Assembly: GCF_022376445.1 (NCBI RefSeq)
Contig: NW_025955017.1
Location: 1 to 64,000 of the forward strand
DNA: 64,000 bases
Reading direction: 5' to 3'
Source of the DNA: Fomitopsis serialis
Lineage: Eukaryota > Basidiomycota > Agaricomycetes > Polyporales > Fomitopsidaceae
Shown: positions 59,985 to 64,000 of the stretch, in pieces
Position numbering within the stretch: the stretch's first letter is position 1
Layout of the letters: every line of letters starts with the position of its first letter
Program-made: the position numbers and the translations under genes
The notes under the pieces: model-generated
What the model was told of the DNA's origin: nothing
Database searches by the model: none
The model's input: the letters and a program-made list of their open reading frames with translations, nothing else

Positions 59985-60552
59985 CGTCTTCCTCTGCTGC
60001 TCGGCCACATCCACCGGGACACTGACGCCGCGTCGTTGTCGATCTTCGCAGTCGAGGCGATGCACTTCCACATCTACAAGTGCGTGAGACACGTGTTCGA
60101 GGAGTGTCTCCGGGTGATCGAGTTCCGCGCCGCGGGCGCGGGCGACCTCATGGACGCGTCTCATTACAGCTCACGCAAGTTCTTAGAGAACTCGTGTCCG
60201 GAGGTGGACGAGCTCGTCCGCATCACGAAGGAGGCCGGGGCGTATGTATCCAGGATCACGGGTGAGTCGGCGACGCGAGGCATGCGTCTTGTTGTGAGGA
60301 TGAGGCTGATGCGTGCGGCGGTGTTAGGTGCCGGTTGGGGTGGATGCACGGTGTCGCTTGTGGCTGGAGACAAGGTGGACTCGCTCTTTGAGAAGCTCGT
60401 AGCGACGTACCCTGCGTACAAGGGTCTCGAGGGCGAGGCTCTGAAGCAGGTCATCTTTGCAACGAAACCGAGTAGTGGAGCATGTGGTGAGTCGCAGACC
60501 TTCCCAGTGCTCGACATGTATTGATGCAGACACAGTGTTGAAGCTCGAGTAA
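59985..60552 (+). pseudogene. Truncated galactokinase copy (3' third only)
   Basis: This matches the 3' part of the galactokinase gene at 43239-45404. Starting inside an intron, it keeps the exon with V-E-A-M-H-F-H-I-Y-K, D-A-S-H-Y-S-S-R-K-F-L-E-N, the splice sites around G-A-G-W-G-G-C-T-V-S-L-V, and the last exon ending at 60552. It lacks the sugar-binding signature, the ATP loop and the catalytic Asp. It also lacks about 48 bases (16 codons) between E-F-R-A-A and G-D-L-M-D compared with the intact gene. It has no plausible start and cannot make an active kinase. The open frame is largely preserved, so the duplication is not ancient. Confidence 0.85.
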
Positions 60553-61173
60553 GATTTGCTACAATGAAGGAAGATTGTACGAGATGTACGTATGTACCAA
60601 TAAGATCGGTATCTGTGTCATCTCTCGCACAAGGCTCGTATGCAAATCGACCATTGTTAGCGTCAACGGTGGTTGAAGGCGTTGTTCATACATCCTGCAG
60701 CGTATGGACGGAAGTCGGAGGAGGTATGTGCGTTTCTCATTCCTGCAATCTGTCGCTTACATCCTGAGCCCTGTGGTAGAGATTGGACTCAAAGCATGAG
60801 TCGCTGTATCGCAATTGTGACAGGCGCCTGCCTGCCTCGTGCGAGGCAATGCAAGCGGTGATTCGTCCCGTCGCCAACATGAACACGGATGCTGCCTGAA
60901 TGCATGGGTTTCATTGAGCTGCAGCGTCCATAGCGCTGCCTCTTAATATGCGCCCATCCACGCATAGCAACTTCCCTGATCGTCGGATTTTCCGGCGTAC
61001 TCTCAAGGCTGTGGTTCTCTAACAATCTGTGTGAAAAATAGAGACATGCCATGTGTTGCACGCCACTTTCAAAACTCAATGAAGGGCATAAAAGGTCGCG
61101 ACTGAGAATACGTTCGGTCAGTCGCCATCCGGCTTGCGACTACTTCGTTCTCTAGAAGGGCACTAGTTCCTCC
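60553..61173. other. Spacer between the galactokinase fragment and DUF6533 copy 7
   Basis: About 620 bases, the inverted counterpart of 42625-43238. Long stretches match, for example 60905-60965. It should carry the copy 7 promoter. No gene is seen. Confidence 0.55.
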
Positions 61174-62910
61174 ATGTCTACATCCACGGCCGAAGCGACC
61201 GCCGATATACAGGCTGGGTCGGTGCTATATCTCACTGTTCTGTCCTCAGTCCGTTACTGAACTCACATCATCAAGTACAGCTTAGTACAGAATTATGTCG
61301 CCATCGCGTGTACAGCTCTGTCTGAAAGTGAAGTAGTCTCACTATGAATCGCTCAACGTGATTACAGTATTTCCCATGTATGATTATCTGCTTACTGTGG
61401 GAAGCGACATCAGTCTCTTATGGCTTCAGCGTGCACCGTTTGGGATGACCACGCTCATGGCCTTGATACGATTCACCACGATTGGCATGTCGATTACACA
61501 GTTGGTGTTCATTCTGTACGCCTTACCGGTATGTCACCACATCCTTCTGCATCTTTGCACTACTCTTTGACCATGTTCCATAGACTGTGGAAAAGTCAGT
61601 CACTCATGACCATTCGTTGGACCGTCGTCTCGATGACTTATATGATGCACAGTTGCCGCGGTACCTACGTCAGCTCCTCAGTGATCGGTCTGCTCCCGAG
61701 TATACTGGACACAGGTCAGTCTGTTATCCCAAGATTCCGTGTTCGCCTTGTATACTGAACTTGCACTTGCGTCATCAGTGATTTCAGCAATTCGTGCATA
61801 TGCAGTCAGAAACCGTGGTTTGATGTGGGCTGCGACAGTGTTCGCGACTAGCATGTTCGCAGTTATCGTCAGTGTGGTAGGCAAAATCTGACAGTCGTTA
61901 AGTTGGAGATGACAGACTGACATACACCTGCAGTACAACATAGCTACAACCCAATTTCAGGTAGTGGATGTCGATGGTACCTGGCTCTGCTATACTATGG
62001 TCCAGACCGAAGGTAGCACAGCTGAAAAGTGAGTATTTACCATTTGACAATCAATCACATGCCTTCACTGATTGCATGAAGAGGTGACCTCTTGTAACAA
62101 CCTGATTCTATCACAAGCAGGCTCGCTGACCTTCTGTCGTAGTGTTCATTGTTAGTTCAATGTTCAGCATACTCTCGCAAGCCATCGTCGCCGGTCTCAC
62201 CTGGTCAAGGATGTTGTTTCTTGTACGACGGCTTGGAAAGGGACAGGCTCGAGTCAACCCAAGATTATACGGTATATCATGGTTTTTTCTTCGAGACGGT
62301 GCGGAAAAGTCATATTCTACTTCTTTACCGGACGGCTGATGGAAGGTTACTTCCAGGTGCTGTCTATTTCATGTACGTCCTACTCTGCCCATCTACGCAT
62401 GCTGTATTCTTATCTACCTGTTGCTAGAGCAATTCTGACTCTACAGCTCGTCAACTGTCTACTCTCGTATCTTACGGTGCGATCGTGTGACCATTCGTCA
62501 TAGGTTTGCATCCTCATCAGCGTTACGTCAGGATGTGTGGTTCTTCGACACTGTCTCTCAATCGTGCGTATTCCCTACATCCCTAACAGATTCTTTATGC
62601 TCATTTGAGGTCTCAAAGGATTTTGATAGTCTTATTGTCGCGGCTCCTGCTCAATCTCCGGCAGGCCTCTATCCGAGACGTCAATCCGGACGAATCAGGC
62701 TCCACAATCTCCCATATGCTGGGTGACCTCACCCACATATCAAGCATCGCCTTCGAACCCCGGCCTGGTGCCGGTGCAGCTGCACACGCTCCCTGCGGTA
62801 ACACCGAAGAGTATGAGATGGACACGATGAACGATCTAGGCAATGACGCCGACGATACGGATCAGGCGAATGTCTACGGCGATACGGATATTCAAGAAGA
62901 GCAACGGTAG
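61174..62910 (+). CDS. DUF6533 seven-helix membrane protein, copy 7
   Basis: Inverted twin of copy 6; membrane protein of unknown function. Start at 61174 with the same first exon. The core at about 61370-61480 reads M-Y-D-Y-L-L-T-V-G-S-D-I-S-L-L-W and is followed by two hydrophobic helices. The loop exon near 61785-61815 reads A-I-R-A-Y-A-V-R-N-R. The helix exon at about 62160-62220 reads L-S-Q-A-I-V-A-G-L-T-W-S-R. The next has S-W-F-F-L-R-D-G, and the last exon carries L-L-S-R-L-L-L-N-L-R-Q-A with the long acidic tail ending at 62910. Conservation is stronger in the helices and tail than in loops, which suggests that both twins are, or recently were, under selection. Confidence 0.8.
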
Positions 62911-63538
62911 AATGGGGAGCTCCTTCATCCTCCTCGCTCTATGTGCACATTCCTGTACGGTACGGGTGTGGAGGTATATCACCGCTTCAAATCAATGCCG
63001 AAAGTATTTGTTCCTCCTGTGGCTCGGTGCGATGCCTCACGGGTACAAGCTAGCTACAAAAGTCATGGGCTCGGACAGATGCCCGAATATCCCGGCATAG
63101 TCCACTCAGCCCACCTAGGTTTCCTCCTTATTGATATTCCTTGTCAGGTTGTCTTGCTTCGCGAGGTCCAAAGACTGTTACATACGTCCTTTTCCTGCCT
63201 GGGAAAGACCAACTACACAAGTTGCCTCATTAGGCTCGACGCAGAAAAACGCCCTCAGGCGCCACTGGGGCGCTACCAACGCGCTGCACACTTGCCACAG
63301 CAAAAGTTTCGCTGACATATCATAGCGAACACCTGAATGTCCGTCGCTAACCAAAAACTTGAAGAGATACTAGCGAACACCTTGGTTCAGCATGAATAAT
63401 CAAATCATGGTGTGGCGCACCGGCCCGGAATATCGAGTGGGATCGCACATTGAGTGCATCCATTAGGTATCGAGATGTGGCATTATATAGCTGCGATGGC
63501 ATGCTACAATGCACATCAATCTGCTCTAGGACAAAGAT
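62911..63538. other. Intergenic region before the aldo/keto reductase
   Basis: The first 140 bases continue the inverted duplication. The rest holds the promoter of the reductase gene. No gene is recognised. Confidence 0.5.
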
Positions 63539-64000
63539 ATGACCTCGTACAGGTATCCCACTCGTCAGCTCGGTCGCAATGGCCCACTCGTCAGCGCCAT
63601 CGCTCTAGGAGTGCTTTGTATGTTGTGGTCTGTCCGCACTCTGTGAACGGCCGTGGATTGATTGTCTGTTTACAGCTTCAGCTGGAGTCTATGGAACGAG
63701 CGATGAAACCAACATCATGGCCGTTCTGTCTGCCGCGGCAGATAGAGGGCTCACGTTTTGGGACACCGCGGACATCTACGGAACGAGTACGCCCTAACCT
63801 GGTCACACATTGACCGTTCCTTCACACTATCTCTGTAGCTGAGCGCAGCATTGGCGCTTGGTTTGCGAATACGGGACGAAGGTCCGAGATCTTCCTGTCG
63901 ACAAAGTTCGGCGCTGTAATGCCTGCAGACCTGGGCGAGAAATCACCTACAAGCACCCCATCGTACATCAGGCAACGACTTCAGAATTCGTTGAAGGAGC
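63539..64000 (+). CDS. Aldo/keto reductase, 5' part (cut by the window edge)
   Basis: NADPH-dependent oxidoreductase with a TIM-barrel fold, of the fungal AKR group related to pyridoxal and aryl-alcohol reductases. The start at 63539 opens with P-T-R-Q-L-G-R-N-G-P-L-V-S-A-I-A-L-G. After an intron (about 63618-63672) comes S-A-G-V-Y-G-T-S-D-E-T-N. The catalytic pair is seen in F-W-D-T-A-D-I-Y-G (Asp and Tyr, about 63755-63781) and the catalytic Lys in L-S-T-K-F-G (about 63895-63912). A second intron (63787-63838) joins to E-R-S-I-G-A-W-F. The reading frame is open to the end of the window, so the C-terminal half is outside. Substrate unknown. Confidence 0.87.

Larger units (their letters stand above)
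59980..63050. repeat. Inverted duplication, right arm
   Basis: Partner of about 40740-43840 in inverted orientation, roughly 16 kb away. It begins within the galactokinase intron that precedes the V-E-A-x-H-F exon, runs through the galactokinase 3' end, the spacer and DUF6533 copy 7, and fades near 63050, beyond that gene's stop. It is similar along its length including non-coding parts, with small indels. Edges are estimated by eye. Confidence 0.8.

Noticed and set aside
1..64000. tRNA, rRNA, CRISPR arrays, prophage, bacterial operons and intact transposons
   Set aside because: I looked for tRNA TPsiC-like boxes with matching acceptor arms, regular short repeats, transposase or reverse-transcriptase motifs and terminal repeats, and found none convincing by eye. 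A dedicated tRNA or repeat search could still reveal degraded examples.

Overview
The window is nuclear DNA of a filamentous basidiomycete, most likely an Agaricomycete and possibly a polypore. Genes sit singly on both strands. They are split by many short introns (about 50-60 bases) with GTGAGT/GTACGT-type donors, CTAAC/CTGAC-type branch sites and CAG/TAG acceptors. The window also carries the seven-helix DUF6533 family that is expanded in Agaricomycetes, together with IDO, a Pps1-like phosphatase and Dsn1. I see no bacterial, viral or organellar genes, no tRNA or rRNA, no CRISPR array and no recognisable intact transposon. Where a gene contains introns, the coordinates run from start codon to stop codon.

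Layout. 1-2.4 kb: nothing recognised. 2.4-6.6 kb: two tandem DUF6533 genes. 7-18.3 kb: a compact block of conserved genes: DHHC palmitoyltransferase (-), kinetochore Dsn1 (-), cytochrome c (+), TFIIF beta (+), phosphatase-1 inhibitor Ypi1 (-) and indoleamine 2,3-dioxygenase (-). 18.3-33.3 kb: a gene-poor accessory stretch with three DUF6533 genes. Two of these belong to a roughly 2.8-kb direct duplication (about 19.85-22.6 and 29.75-32.6 kb) that also carries a MYND zinc-finger gene, intact in one copy and decayed in the other. 34.8-40.7 kb: a 2-oxoglutarate/Fe(II) oxygenase (-) and an MFS transporter (+). 40.9-52.8 kb, all minus strand: DUF6533 copy 6, galactokinase, a quinone-oxidoreductase-like MDR enzyme with a 3' remnant of a paralogue, and a Pps1-type dual-specificity phosphatase. 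52.9-59.9 kb: no recognised gene. 60-63 kb: an inverted copy of the galactokinase 3' end plus DUF6533 copy 7. 63.5 kb to the edge: the start of an aldo/keto reductase.

Two features stand out. First, there are seven DUF6533 genes in three sequence subgroups, spread by one tandem pair, one direct segmental duplication and one inverted duplication. Second, many conserved genes (CYC1, TFG2, DSN1, YPI1, IDO, DHHC and a DUF6533 copy) are interrupted by single-base shortenings, most of them in short homopolymers. This pattern fits uncorrected long-read consensus errors better than simultaneous loss of essential genes. It should be settled before any frameshift here is read as biology.

The genes do not form one pathway. 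The conserved block is housekeeping (transcription, kinetochore, respiration, phosphatase control, tryptophan catabolism), and the accessory parts are dominated by membrane proteins of unknown function.
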